Below the pieces are notes generated by a model. The model was not told where the DNA came from. It was given only the letters and a program-made list of their open reading frames with translations, and ran no database searches. A program made the position numbers and the translations under genes. A stretch of 64,000 bases of DNA from Snuella sedimenti (GTDB taxonomy: Bacteria > Bacteroidota > Bacteroidia > Flavobacteriales > Flavobacteriaceae), in assembly GCF_016428595.1 (NCBI RefSeq), contig NZ_JAELVQ010000007.1:144709-208708 (forward strand), in the 5' to 3' direction. This document shows positions 1 to 9,540 of the stretch, piece after piece; positions within the stretch are counted from its first letter, which is position 1; the number at the start of each line of letters is the position of its first letter.

Positions 1-1653
1 GATGTCGCAGGAATGGGTGCCGATCTATTCGAATCGTACGTAGGTTCTATAATTGGTACTATGGTATTGGGAGCATTAATAACCACTACGGATTTTGGTG
101 GTTTAGGGGCTGTATATTTGCCTTTGGTATTGGCAGCAATCGGTATTATTATGTCTATTATAGGTACCTTTTTTGTAAAAGTAAAAGATGGCGGTTCACC
201 CCATAGAGCATTGAATATAGGTGAGTTTGGATCAGCTGGGTTAATGGTTGTTGCTTCCTATTTTATTATTGAGGCTTTTATTCCTGAGTCATATGTCTTT
301 AAAGGTGTAGAATATACATCTATGGGCGTGTTTTGGGCAACAATTGCCGGATTGGTAGCAGGGTTGCTTGTAGGTAAGGTAACCGAGTATTATACTGGTA
401 CAGGAACTAAGCCTGTAAATGCTATTGTTAGACAATCGGAAACGGGTGCTGCTACCAACATTATTGCAGGGCTAGGAACCGGAATGATGTCTACTATGAT
501 ACCAATTCTTTTAATAGCATGTGCTATTTTAGTGTCACATCATTTTGCAGGTCTGTACGGTATAGCAATCGCTGCTGTGGGTATGTTAGCGAATACAGGC
601 ATTCAGTTGGCGGTTGATGCATATGGACCAATATCAGATAACGCTGGAGGTATAGCAGAAATGGCTGAGTTACCAAGTGAGGTGCGCGAGCGTACCGATA
701 AATTGGATGCTGTTGGTAATACTACGGCAGCCATTGGAAAAGGTTTTGCCATTGCTTCGGCTGCTTTAACCGCTTTGGCTTTGTTTGCTGCATTTATGGA
801 AACAGCAAATGTTACGGCTATTGATGTGTCTCGACCAGATATTATGGCTGGTTTGTTAGTAGGAGGTATGCTGCCATTTGTATTTTCGGCTTTGTCGATG
901 AATGCGGTGGGGCGTGCTGCAATGGCAATGATTGAAGAAGTACGTCGTCAATTTAATGATATACCTCAGTTAAAAGCAGCTTTAGGGATTATGAGAAAGT
1001 ATGATTCCGATATGAGTAAGGCTTCAAAAGAAGATCGTGCCATATTTGATGCTGCCGATGGTTATGCTGAATACGAAAAATGTGTAGCTATTTCTACGCA
1101 AGCTTCTATAAAAGAAATGGTATTGCCAGGTTTATTAGCTATTGCTGTTCCTGTAGCAGTGGGCTTTATTGGAGGTGCCGAAATGTTAGGAGGCCTTTTA
1201 GCGGGTGTTACTACTTGTGGTGTGTTAATGGCTATTTTCCAGTCGAATGCTGGAGGAGCATGGGATAATGCAAAGAAAACTATTGAAGAGCAAGGCAGAA
1301 AAGGTACCGATGCACATAAAGCGGCTGTTGTGGGCGATACTGTAGGAGATCCTTTTAAGGATACATCGGGGCCATCATTGAATATTTTGTTAAAGTTGAT
1401 GTCGGTAGTGGCCCTGGTAATTGCCCCTAGTATTGCTTTGTCTCCAGATGCAGTAACAGCTTATGTAACTAATAGTAATGATACAGCTACTGAAATTGTT
1501 GAGGTTTCAAAAGACGTAACGACAGATGTGAATGTAAACGAAAGTGGTACTGAAACGGTTGTTTATAGATCGTTGGAAGTGAAAGTACAAGAGGGTGATG
1601 CTTTAAAAGTTTCTGAAACTGTTCAAGCAGTAGAAACTGGAGGAGAGTTGTAA
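1..1653 (+). CDS. hppA: Membrane-bound ion-pumping pyrophosphatase, C-terminal part
   Basis: The reading frame is open from base 1, so the gene begins upstream of the window. The protein hydrolyses pyrophosphate in the cytoplasmic membrane and pumps H+ or Na+. The first residues ([13 protein letters not shown]) are the conserved pyrophosphatase core; further signatures are the [12 protein letters not shown] stretch and [17 protein letters not shown] near the end, with many hydrophobic helices between. The motif [10 protein letters not shown] (about residue 239 of this fragment) has Ala where K+-independent enzymes have Lys, which marks the K+-dependent subfamily. After the last membrane helix there is an unusual hydrophilic tail of about 65 residues. 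The residues that would separate H+ from Na+ pumps lie largely upstream, so the ion is undecided. Confidence 0.95.
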   Translation, partial: DVAGMGADLFESYVGSIIGTMVLGALITTTDFGGLGAVYLPLVLAAIGIIMSIIGTFFVKVKDGGSPHRALNIGEFGSAGLMVVASYFIIEAFIPESYVFKGVEYTSMGVFWATIAGLVAGLLVGKVTEYYTGTGTKPVNAIVRQSETGAATNIIAGLGTGMMSTMIPILLIACAILVSHHFAGLYGIAIAAVGMLANTGIQLAVDAYGPISDNAGGIAEMAELPSEVRERTDKLDAVGNTTAAIGKGFAIASAALTALALFAAFMETANVTAIDVSRPDIMAGLLVGGMLPFVFSALSMNAVGRAAMAMIEEVRRQFNDIPQLKAALGIMRKYDSDMSKASKEDRAIFDAADGYAEYEKCVAISTQASIKEMVLPGLLAIAVPVAVGFIGGAEMLGGLLAGVTTCGVLMAIFQSNAGGAWDNAKKTIEEQGRKGTDAHKAAVVGDTVGDPFKDTSGPSLNILLKLMSVVALVIAPSIALSPDAVTAYVTNSNDTATEIVEVSKDVTTDVNVNESGTETVVYRSLEVKVQEGDALKVSETVQAVETGGEL

Positions 1654-1675
1654 GATAAGTAAGAGATTGCTTAAT

Positions 1676-1712
1676 AAAACAAAAACACGCCTCTTGGGCG
1701 TGTTTTTGTTTT
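1676..1712. terminator. Bidirectional hairpin terminator
   Basis: A 16-bp perfect stem (arms 1676-1691 and 1697-1712) closes on a five-base loop, with A-runs on one side and T-runs on the other. It lies between the convergent pyrophosphatase and S9 peptidase genes and can stop transcription from both sides. Confidence 0.9.
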
Positions 1713-1737
1713 ATTGGATATTTGTGTTTTTTATCCT

Positions 1738-4251
1738 TTATCCTTTTTTAGGGGTATCCCTATTCATTTCTGTAATGTCGGTGCTGGTAGCTTCAATACC
1801 CAGCAAATGCTTACTAAAATAATCGGCTTTTAGCCAAAAGAAATATTCTGTCATCTTACCAAAGCCATGACGTTGTCCAGGCATAAGCATAAAATCAAAA
1901 CGTTTATTGGCTTTGATTAAGGCATCCGCCACCCTAATGGTCGAGCCCGGGTGTACATTGTTGTCTATATCGCCTGTAACTAGCATAAGTTTGCCTTTTA
2001 GGTTTTTAGCCAGCGATTGATTTTTGTCAATGGCGTATTTATAAGAGATTTTACCTTCTGCATCTTTTTCTTCTTTTATGCCGTGATGGGTTTCACTCCA
2101 CCAACTATTATAAATGGTATTGTCGTGATTGCCAGCAGAAGACACAGCTACTTTAAAGAAATCAGGATAAACCAGCATGGCAGCAGTAGACATGAAGCCC
2201 CCTCCTGAGTGTCCGAAAATACCAACTTTATCAATATCAATAAAATCGTATTTATCAGCCAATTGCTCGGCTACATATTTTTTATCGGCTAATCCGTAAT
2301 CTCTTAAATTACCATAGCCATAAGTGTGGTACCATTTCGATCTATCTGGGTGTCCGCCCCTGTTGCCTAGGGTGACAACAATAAAACCAACTTGGGCCAT
2401 TCTGTCTGTTCTGTTCATGCTTACGGAAAACGATTTACTAACAGCTTCAGTTTGTGGTCCTGGATATACATATTCTATTAATGGGTATTTTTTTGTTTCA
2501 TCGAAATCAAAAGGTTTGTACATGACACCATATATATCGGTAATGCCATCATCGGCTTTCATTTTAAAAGGTTCAGGAAATTTGTAACCTGTAGCCATAA
2601 GTTGTGAAAGGTCGGCTGTTTCCAAATTCAAAATGATCTGTCCATTATTATCTCTTAATTCTGATTTGGGAATTGTGTTTACGCGAGAATAATTGCTAAC
2701 AAAGAAGCTATTGGAATCGGACACACTAATGCTGGTATTATAATCGCCTTTGTTTAAGTTTTTAAATCCAGAACCATTTAAATTGATCTTGTATAAATGC
2801 GCATAATAAGGATCTATATCTTTATTAACACCATTTGCGGTAAAGTAAAGCGTTCGTGTTTTTTCATCGATGCCTTCAAAGTTATCCACGTGAAACTCGC
2901 CGTTTGTTATCTGATTTTTTAAGTTTCCGTTGGCATCGTATAAGTAAAAGTGCGCCCAGCCATCACGTTCGGACCAATGTAATATTTCGGTTTCGTTATT
3001 AAATAAAACGATGTCTCTTTTCTCAATGTAGGTGTTAAAGTGTTCGCTGATAAGTGTTTTTACTTCACCTGAGCTAATATCTGCTACATGAATGTCTAAT
3101 TTTTTACGATCACGGCTAACGGTATTGAAGTAAATCTTATTCTTTTTAGATAGTAACAATCTTGGTTTATGTTTGCTTGTGTTCGATTTTTTATACCGGT
3201 GTGCATAAACCGATATGCTTTGTTGAACAGCCGTGTCTATTTTAACTGTTGTAACTTCTTTAGAGGGCATATCAAAAACCAAAAGATTGGTTTTGTAAAA
3301 CTCCTGTTCTCCTGCCATATGGTATTTATAGGTTTCTAACGAAGGACGGCTGGAGGTAACGGAATTGATTACCCATAGGTCTTTAATGTGCCTGGAGTCT
3401 GATTTTTGAAATACAAATTTTTTAGAATCGTGGGACCAAAAGCCGTAAATGGATTCTCTTTTGTCTTCTTCTTTCTTTTCTTCTTTATCGCTAAAGGTTC
3501 TATGATTGCCACCATAGCCAAAATGTTTTACACCATCGGTTGTCCATTGGTGCTCTACAATGGTTGAGTCTTTAGGATCCTTTACAGCTTTTAAAAAATT
3601 GGCTTTGTCCATCCAAAATAGGTTGTAGTTTTTAGAGAACAGAACGATAGTGCTATCTGGGGCTACGTTGGCCCATTTTTCCCATTCTTTTTTGGGTTCT
3701 TTTTTGTTATTCAATACAGTTAAGGAATTACTGCCTAATTTGTATTGAAGGTAGTATTCCTTTTTTTCCATTTTAGGTTTTTCCTTTTTTTCTTTTTTTG
3801 TTGAAGTGGAGTCTTTTTGAGTGTCTTCTTTTTCCTCTTTAGCGATTTCTACTTCTTCGGTGGATGTAACCCTAAAACGAATGGCAGTTTCGTTATTTAC
3901 AAATTCAAAATCAAAGCGGGGTAAATGTTTTGCGGTATATGGGTCTTTGGTTATTTCGGTTAACCATTTGGCCATTTTAGCGTTATCAAACAATTTTGTT
4001 TTGGATTTTTTATCGGCATCTACCAAGTAGTAATTAGAACCTTCGGTGGTTTTATATTGGTACCAAAAGCGGTTGCCGTTTTTTAGCCAATGTGGTGTAA
4101 CCGTAGTGGAGTGTACCAGTTTTGCTAGGTTTTTGGGAGAAAACTTAGCGGCTAATCTATAATTAGGCGATGGGGTTTGTTGTGTTTCTTCTTGAGAAAA
4201 TAATACATTGCAGCTTATAAATAAAGCGATAATAAGAGAAGTTTGTTTCAC
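1738..4251 (-). CDS. S9 family (DPP-IV-like) serine peptidase, exported
   Basis: An 837-aa prolyl oligopeptidase-family enzyme that probably trims dipeptides from peptides in the periplasm. The N-terminus is a signal peptide ending in LFSQ/E. A DPP-IV-type beta-propeller region follows (about 60-560) and contains a Lys/Glu-rich low-complexity insert near residues 130-165. The C-terminal alpha/beta-hydrolase domain shows the triad: Ser about 682 in GHSGGG, Asp about 762 in TGDIDNNVHPG and His about 795 in PGQRHGFG. Length fits the family. It stands alone, convergent to the pyrophosphatase gene. Substrate specificity cannot be read from the sequence. Confidence 0.92.
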   Translation of the reverse strand: MKQTSLIIALFISCNVLFSQEETQQTPSPNYRLAAKFSPKNLAKLVHSTTVTPHWLKNGNRFWYQYKTTEGSNYYLVDADKKSKTKLFDNAKMAKWLTEITKDPYTAKHLPRFDFEFVNNETAIRFRVTSTEEVEIAKEEKEDTQKDSTSTKKEKKEKPKMEKKEYYLQYKLGSNSLTVLNNKKEPKKEWEKWANVAPDSTIVLFSKNYNLFWMDKANFLKAVKDPKDSTIVEHQWTTDGVKHFGYGGNHRTFSDKEEKKEEDKRESIYGFWSHDSKKFVFQKSDSRHIKDLWVINSVTSSRPSLETYKYHMAGEQEFYKTNLLVFDMPSKEVTTVKIDTAVQQSISVYAHRYKKSNTSKHKPRLLLSKKNKIYFNTVSRDRKKLDIHVADISSGEVKTLISEHFNTYIEKRDIVLFNNETEILHWSERDGWAHFYLYDANGNLKNQITNGEFHVDNFEGIDEKTRTLYFTANGVNKDIDPYYAHLYKINLNGSGFKNLNKGDYNTSISVSDSNSFFVSNYSRVNTIPKSELRDNNGQIILNLETADLSQLMATGYKFPEPFKMKADDGITDIYGVMYKPFDFDETKKYPLIEYVYPGPQTEAVSKSFSVSMNRTDRMAQVGFIVVTLGNRGGHPDRSKWYHTYGYGNLRDYGLADKKYVAEQLADKYDFIDIDKVGIFGHSGGGFMSTAAMLVYPDFFKVAVSSAGNHDNTIYNSWWSETHHGIKEEKDAEGKISYKYAIDKNQSLAKNLKGKLMLVTGDIDNNVHPGSTIRVADALIKANKRFDFMLMPGQRHGFGKMTEYFFWLKADYFSKHLLGIEATSTDITEMNRDTPKKG

Positions 4252-4504
4252 ACGTTTAAATTTTAGTAATTAATTGATTTTATTGTAATTATAAAATTAA
4301 GAACGTGTGCAACCACTCCTTACACTCGTTCTCTCATTAAAAATTTTAAACATTTCCTTTTGTGAAGTAATTTTTAAAATTTCTTAATGCTCGTTTCATG
4401 ACTTTAATATAAAAGATAAGGTCACGAAAATAATAATTATCTCATGGGAGGTTTATAATTAAATGTTAAAGTAAATGCTTTGTGTGGTTTGAGGATATAA
4501 ACAA

Positions 4505-5119
4505 TTAAAATAAACCGTTGATTTCGGCATCTATGGTATTGATAACGTTACCCAAATCTTCCGGATTGTCAACAAAGTTTAATTTATCCACATCTACTAT
4601 TAATAATTTGCCTTTAGTGTATCCGTGTATCCAAGCTTCGTAACGTTCATTTAATCGGCTTAGGTAATCTATGCTAATGGAGTTTTCGTATTCACGACCT
4701 CGCTTATGGATTTGAGATACTAAATTAGGTATTGAACTCCTTAGATATATTAATACGTCGGGGCCTTGAATTAAGGATTCCATTAAGTCGAAAAGTGATT
4801 TGTAGTTTTCGTAATCGCGATTGGTCATTAACCCCATAGCATGTAGGTTAGGAGCAAAAATGTGTGCGTCTTCGTAAATAGTTCGGTCTTGAATAATATC
4901 TTTTCCGCTTTTGCGAATTTGTAATATTTGTCTAAAGCGGCTATTTAAAAAATATACTTGCAGGTTAAAACTCCAGCGCTCCATTTGATTGTAAAAATCG
5001 TCCAGGTAGGGGTTATCTACCACATCTTCTAGTTGTGACTCCCAACCATAGTGTTTAGAAAGTAATTTTGTAAGCGTTGTTTTTCCGGAACCAATATTTC
5101 CTGCAATCGCAATATGCAT
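4505..5119 (-). CDS. Deoxynucleoside kinase (dNK family)
   Basis: A 204-aa cytosolic kinase that phosphorylates deoxynucleosides (probably deoxyadenosine/deoxyguanosine) in nucleotide salvage. It has a P-loop GNIGSGKTT at residues 7-15, the QDRTIYEDAHIFA stretch (DR[ST]-type motif of the family) near residue 78, and an Arg-rich lid (HKRGREYE). Length is typical. It starts 4 bp after the stop of the upstream exported beta-propeller-like gene on the same strand, so the two are probably one operon, although their functions are not obviously linked. Confidence 0.9.
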   Translation of the reverse strand: MHIAIAGNIGSGKTTLTKLLSKHYGWESQLEDVVDNPYLDDFYNQMERWSFNLQVYFLNSRFRQILQIRKSGKDIIQDRTIYEDAHIFAPNLHAMGLMTNRDYENYKSLFDLMESLIQGPDVLIYLRSSIPNLVSQIHKRGREYENSISIDYLSRLNERYEAWIHGYTKGKLLIVDVDKLNFVDNPEDLGNVINTIDAEINGLF

Positions 5120-5123
5120 AGTG

Positions 5124-5903
5124 TTAGTTAATTAATATTTGGTATTCACTTAGGGTTTTGTCATTGTAAATATACAAGGTTTCATTCGTTACAAAAAACT
5201 GTTTTATTAATAATTTTGGAGTTATGATCGGACGGAATACCTCAGTATTTTTCTTTAAAAAATAGAGCGAATTGTCTTTTTTTAAAACAAGGTTGCCATT
5301 AGTTTCGACCATTGAAGTAAAGCCGTTGTTTTTAATCTTTTGTACGAGGCTACCAAAATAATTGTATACATATAAATGGGTATTGGTAAGTGCCCAGCAA
5401 TAGTTGTAATTACTTTTTAAGTCAATAACAGTACTTGCTATAGGTACGGTTTTGGTTCGTGTGGTGTTGGTTTTGTAATCGTACAGTTCAAGTTGTTGGT
5501 TGTCCTGATTAAAAACCCAGAGCGTATTGTCATATCCGGTAGAAACATGCGAAATACTTTTATAGGATGTTATGTTATTGAAGTCTATTTTAAATATTTC
5601 AGCGAGGCGGTTGTCAAGAATTACAACGGTGTTAAAGGCTCTATAGAATATATTTATTTTTAATGGGTTATAGGCGTTTACGGAGGTAACATCTCCTAAT
5701 TGAATATTGCTGTAAGTAATTGTTTTGTTGGAATCTTTTTTTTCTAGAACAGATGTGTTTAAAAGGTAAAACGTTTTAAAATTATCTATGCCTACAAGGG
5801 TTTCAGCTTGTAAGTGCGTTGTTTTTATAAACTTAGTATCAATTGGTTGTTGGGCACTTATGGTAAGTGTCAACATTAATAATAAAAGGTTAAAGTGTCT
5901 CAT
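5124..5903 (-). CDS. Exported protein of unknown function, possible beta-propeller
   Basis: I do not recognise a named family. The chosen start (MRHFNLLLL) puts a clean signal peptide ending in ISAQ/Q at the N-terminus; an upstream ATG at 5921 would add six residues that spoil it. The rest, about 240 residues, is rich in short hydrophobic/aromatic strands separated by turns (for example LWVFNQDNQQLELYDYKT), the look of a WD40/YWTD-like propeller. It is translated directly ahead of the deoxynucleoside kinase gene with a 4-bp gap. Confidence 0.75.
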   Translation of the reverse strand: MRHFNLLLLMLTLTISAQQPIDTKFIKTTHLQAETLVGIDNFKTFYLLNTSVLEKKDSNKTITYSNIQLGDVTSVNAYNPLKINIFYRAFNTVVILDNRLAEIFKIDFNNITSYKSISHVSTGYDNTLWVFNQDNQQLELYDYKTNTTRTKTVPIASTVIDLKSNYNYCWALTNTHLYVYNYFGSLVQKIKNNGFTSMVETNGNLVLKKDNSLYFLKKNTEVFRPIITPKLLIKQFFVTNETLYIYNDKTLSEYQILIN

Positions 5904-6122
5904 GCGACTTGAAAAATACAAAATTCAAATCATATTTGGAATGCATAACTTTTTGGTAATCTTATTTATTATACTATTATGTTGAAATGCTTAGGGCATA
6001 GCAAAATTAGTTTAAGGAAGATTTTAACAGGTCTTAATTAAACCAATTCAAGATGGTAATGTCTAAATAAGAGTAAAAAACTGTAGTTTTAGACACTATT
6101 TAAAAATCAAATCCTTTTTCCT

Positions 6123-6959
6123 ATGCACCTTAAATATATAAAACAGCTAACGGTATACACTTTATTTTCAATAAGCTTTATTTCTTTTGCCCAAAAAGAT
6201 TTCCAAGGAAAAGCATATTACGAAACCAAAGTGACTTTAGATATGGATAATTTTGGAGGGGGCAACTTGTCTGAAGAACGTAAAAAAATGATAGCAGATA
6301 GAATGCGAAGTAGGCTAGAGAAAACTTATGTTCTTACCTTTAATCAGTTCGAATCTTTGTATAAGGAAGAAGGGCGTGCAGATGACAATGCACCAAGTTG
6401 GGGTCGTTTTGGTATGGCTGGGAATGTAACACAAGGGCCTGAATATAAAAATATAAAAGCATCCAGATTACTACAGGAAAACGATCTTTTTGGAAAGCAA
6501 TTTTTAATTGATGATGTATTACCTGAGTTTGAATGGAAGCTGGAATCAGAAACCAAGACAATAGGGGAGTATCTTTGCTTTAAGGCAACGACCGTAAAAA
6601 AAGTACCAGAAAGTATGTTTGGTTTTGGTAGGAGAAGCAGGGAGGGGAACCGTTCCCAAGAGAATGAAGGCCAAGAAAGAGAAATAACCGTTACAGCTTG
6701 GTATACACTGCAGGTGCCATTGCGTCAAGGTCCTGGGGATTATTGGGGCTTGCCTGGTTTGATTTTGGAAATAAATGAAGGAAGGAATACTGTCTATTGT
6801 TCAAAACTAGTATTGAATACCAATGAAATATCAGAGATAGAAAAACCCTCTAAAGGGAAAAAGGTAACCAAACAAGAATACGATGCTATTGTAAAAAAGA
6901 AAATGACAGAAATGCGTGAAATGTATAGACGTGATGGAGGAGGAGACAGAAGGCGCTAA
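6123..6959 (+). CDS. GLPGLI family protein, exported
   Basis: A 278-aa protein with an N-terminal signal peptide (ending ISFAQ/K) and the family-defining motif GLPGLILEI at about residues 215-223, preceded by a Gly/Pro-rich loop (LRQGPGDYWG). These proteins are common in Bacteroidota and have no established biochemical role; many accompany TonB-dependent receptors, but none is next to this one. The C-terminus is Arg-rich. It is transcribed alone, towards the tRNA gene. Confidence 0.88.
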   Translation: MHLKYIKQLTVYTLFSISFISFAQKDFQGKAYYETKVTLDMDNFGGGNLSEERKKMIADRMRSRLEKTYVLTFNQFESLYKEEGRADDNAPSWGRFGMAGNVTQGPEYKNIKASRLLQENDLFGKQFLIDDVLPEFEWKLESETKTIGEYLCFKATTVKKVPESMFGFGRRSREGNRSQENEGQEREITVTAWYTLQVPLRQGPGDYWGLPGLILEINEGRNTVYCSKLVLNTNEISEIEKPSKGKKVTKQEYDAIVKKKMTEMREMYRRDGGGDRRR

Positions 6960-7061
6960 GTTGTTTTGAGGTAAGTTTTGTAGAAATTAAGTGTGATCGT
7001 AATTTTTGTTGATTTTTATTTTGTACAGTTCAATAACAATGATATATTTGCGCTCGGTTTT

Positions 7062-7143
<82 letters not shown>

Positions 7144-7151
7144 CAAGAAAC

Positions 7152-7181
7152 AAAAAAGCAAGCCTAAAGAGCTTGCTTTTT
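7152..7181 (+). terminator. Terminator of tRNA-Tyr
   Basis: Directly after the tRNA, arms AAAAAGCAAGC and GCTTGCTTTTT enclose a short loop and end in a T-run. The hairpin is strong enough to end the tRNA transcript. Confidence 0.85.
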
Positions 7182-7361
7182 ACTTTTAAGATAATGCTCT
7201 TCTTGATTGTAGTCTAACATAAGGTGTGTTTTCCATACATCAAATTGTTGATTCGATTTCTTAACAGTATTTTGCTTGTTCATTGTTCGCGTTAATTTAT
7301 ATCTTTAGGTTTCTTTTGTGTAAAGAAAATCTGAGGAGACTTTATTATTAAATAATAAATT

Positions 7362-8132
7362 ATGATTGTAAGTGATATAAGGAACAAGTATAAGGATATT
7401 TTTAAGTCGTACGATAGTCCTTCGTTAGAAGAGCACATTCAAAAAATTATTGAGCTGGATGTATATTTACCGTATAGTTCTACTTTTTTCTGTATTACCA
7501 ATACCCAAGACCTTAGCTTTGAATATGTAAGTAAGAACATGAGTGCTTGCTTAGGTTTGGATAAAGATATGCTACTAACAAGGGGAATGCGCTACTTTTG
7601 GAGTCGAATGCACCCTGATGATGTTGAGCAATGGCTGCAGGCTCTCAATGAATTGATGGCGTTTACATTAGAACATATTACAATTCAAGAAAGGAACGCA
7701 ATGAGTTATACATGGAATTATAGGGTGAAGAACGGTAGGGACGAGTATGTTAATGTAATTCAAAATACAACACCGTTGGAGTTTGATGCTAGTGGTAAGC
7801 CCATTATAGGATTGGCCCATTATACTGTGTTAGACCCTAAAATAAAGTTACAAGTTTGTGCTACTGCTAAAAAGTTAAATGATAAAAACGAATACGAGAC
7901 CGTTTATTTCAATAACTTTTCACAAAAGTTGTTGTCCGAAGGAATAAGCAATCGAGAGCGGGACATTATAAGGTTATTAGTTTTAAATTACTCCAGTAAG
8001 ATCATTGCCGAAAAGCTTAATATTAGTTCGAACACGGTAGATACCCATCGTAGGAACATTCTAAAGAAATTAAACATTTCTTCAACAGGCGAGCTTATAG
8101 GCTTACTTAAAATGAATAACCTTATCATATAG
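7362..8132 (+). CDS. PAS-LuxR transcriptional regulator
   Basis: A 256-aa DNA-binding regulator. Residues about 40-150 look like a PAS sensor domain (FFCITNTQDLSFEYVSKN, then MHPDDVEQW). The last 65 residues are a LuxR-type helix-turn-helix (SNRERDIIRLL, then AEKLNISSNTVDTHRRNI). There is no receiver domain, so a ligand or a cofactor in the PAS domain rather than phosphorylation is the likely input. No linked target gene is evident. Confidence 0.87.
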   Translation: MIVSDIRNKYKDIFKSYDSPSLEEHIQKIIELDVYLPYSSTFFCITNTQDLSFEYVSKNMSACLGLDKDMLLTRGMRYFWSRMHPDDVEQWLQALNELMAFTLEHITIQERNAMSYTWNYRVKNGRDEYVNVIQNTTPLEFDASGKPIIGLAHYTVLDPKIKLQVCATAKKLNDKNEYETVYFNNFSQKLLSEGISNRERDIIRLLVLNYSSKIIAEKLNISSNTVDTHRRNILKKLNISSTGELIGLLKMNNLII

Positions 8133-8503
8133 GTTTTTTATAGAGAATGTAGAATCTTTATTATAACTATTGTAAAGCGTAACGCCTTCCTTTAGTGAGG
8201 TAACCTAAAAATACTCAAATTGAGTATTGTACTTCACGTATAAGAATTGGAAATTTACTAAGCTATTAATTAATTCTTAAGGAGAATTTGTTACGAAAGG
8301 AGTGCCTTTATAATTGTTTTTAAAATACTATTGTAAATGGTGCTTCTTTTCTTTGTAATATGAAGTCCTGTTTAAGATAAGGGCAGTAATTTGTATATCC
8401 ACTTGATAAAGATAAGTCTCCATTACGGAGACTTACTTTTGGTTATCTACACTTTTTAAAATATATAGTAGTAACCGGGTGACTAACTAAAATAATTGCT
8501 TTG
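8133..8503. other. Intergenic region with a palindrome and a hairpin
   Basis: No gene is visible in these 371 bases. Two structures stand out. One is a perfect palindrome with 9-base arms around one base (8210-8228, AATACTCAA-A-TTGAGTATT), which could be an operator or a weak terminator for the PAS-LuxR gene. The other is an 8-bp hairpin (8414-8434, AAGTCTCC/GGAGACTT) with no strong T-run. Confidence 0.5.
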
Positions 8504-8746
8504 TTACCAAAACTCAATTGCTATATTATTGTTGCCTTGTGCCTTTAGGCTTACGTTACTAGGTACCTCTTGACAGAGTTTCGCTAATTGAATAATTTGG
8601 TGTTTCACCAATGGTTCGTTAACTTGTGTAACGAGACCATTTTCAAAACCGAGAAGTTGAGCTGGTGTGTCTTTTTGAATTTCGGTTTTAAAGATGTGTC
8701 TAAAACCGTCTTCAATCTTTTTGTGATGCTTCTTTTTGATTGCCAT
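8504..8746 (-). CDS. Small protein of unknown function
   Basis: An 80-aa protein with a very basic start (MAIKKKHHKKIEDGFRHIF) followed by a compact region that could fold alone. I do not recognise the family. It has no signal peptide or membrane segment. It could bind nucleic acid, but only the charge suggests this. No ribosome binding site is obvious, which is normal in this phylum. Confidence 0.6.
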   Translation of the reverse strand: MAIKKKHHKKIEDGFRHIFKTEIQKDTPAQLLGFENGLVTQVNEPLVKHQIIQLAKLCQEVPSNVSLKAQGNNNIAIEFW

Positions 8747-8823
8747 TTTGTTGATATTAAGTAGGTTATGTTTAGATTATCGAAATGTCGAAAAGTAATA
8801 GTATGAGGCTAATGAAAAAACAC

Positions 8824-9102
8824 CTATTCCATACGTAAATTATCTTTTAAGCGATTTGAAACCGTTTTGTATTCATTTGCTATTTCTACAATAGCATTAA
8901 ATACCAAAATATTTTTGCTAATGCCCCCTTTTATGTTTCTAACAGATTGCGAGTCGGTATATATACCTTGTCTTTTAAGTTTTTGAATAACAAGCGAAGT
9001 ATACTCTTTTGGAAGATGATTTGTAAGTAAATCGCTTAAAGTATCGCGCTCTTTTTGGGAGCGAACATCATATAATGCATATAATTTGTTTAAATTTGTC
9101 AT
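8824..9102 (-). CDS. Small protein of unknown function, divergent to an HTH gene
   Basis: I place the start at the internal Met (MTNLNKLYALYDVRSQ), giving 92 aa. The longer frame reaching 9189 adds about 29 residues of AT-rich translation that look like promoter DNA. The protein is soluble and helical (KERDTLSDLLTNHLPKEYTS). It is divergent from the HTH gene at 9216, with a 113-bp AT-rich gap holding both promoters, so the HTH protein may control it. Confidence 0.6.
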   Translation of the reverse strand: MTNLNKLYALYDVRSQKERDTLSDLLTNHLPKEYTSLVIQKLKRQGIYTDSQSVRNIKGGISKNILVFNAIVEIANEYKTVSNRLKDNLRME

Positions 9103-9215
9103 TATTTGTATAATTTTATGTGATGTGTTGAATGAAATTACATACAAATATATATAAATAATTAAATAAAATGTAAAAAAATTAATCATTTTTATAATTT
9201 ATAATTGTTCCAAAT

Positions 9216-9518
9216 ATGCAATTCGACGAAAAACTGAAACAATTAATTAAAAGCAAGTATGATAGACTGGGCGATTTGGCCGAAAAGTTTGAGATGAACT
9301 ATAGTCAGCTTTCACAATATGTTAATGGTAAAAAGGTGTCTATTGAATTTTTGAATAAAATCATTCAGGAATTTCCAGAAGTAGACCTTAATTGGTTGCT
9401 AAGGGACGATGAAGATATGGTGCAAGAACATTCGGAAGCCTATAAAGTTATATTAACCAACGAGCAAATTGTTAATAGAATTGAAATGTTGCTAAAAGAT
9501 TTAAAAAAACAAATGTAA
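9216..9518 (+). CDS. Small HTH (XRE/cI-like) DNA-binding protein
   Basis: A 100-aa protein. Residues 15-45 (RLGDLAEKFEMNYSQLSQYVNGKKVS) form a helix-turn-helix, followed by the INW-like LNWLLRDDEDM signature common in cI-like regulators, and a C-terminal helix for dimerisation. It is divergent from the 92-aa gene. I infer local autoregulation; the pair resembles a small phage-type or toxin-antitoxin-type switch, but neither protein is a known toxin. Confidence 0.75.
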   Translation: MQFDEKLKQLIKSKYDRLGDLAEKFEMNYSQLSQYVNGKKVSIEFLNKIIQEFPEVDLNWLLRDDEDMVQEHSEAYKVILTNEQIVNRIEMLLKDLKKQM

Positions 9519-9540
9519 ACTCTTTAGTATGTATTCACGT

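Noticed and set aside
4252..4504. Possible small RNA between the S9 peptidase and kinase genes
   Set aside because: Only AT-rich sequence with weak self-complementarity; no promoter-terminator pair that I can support.
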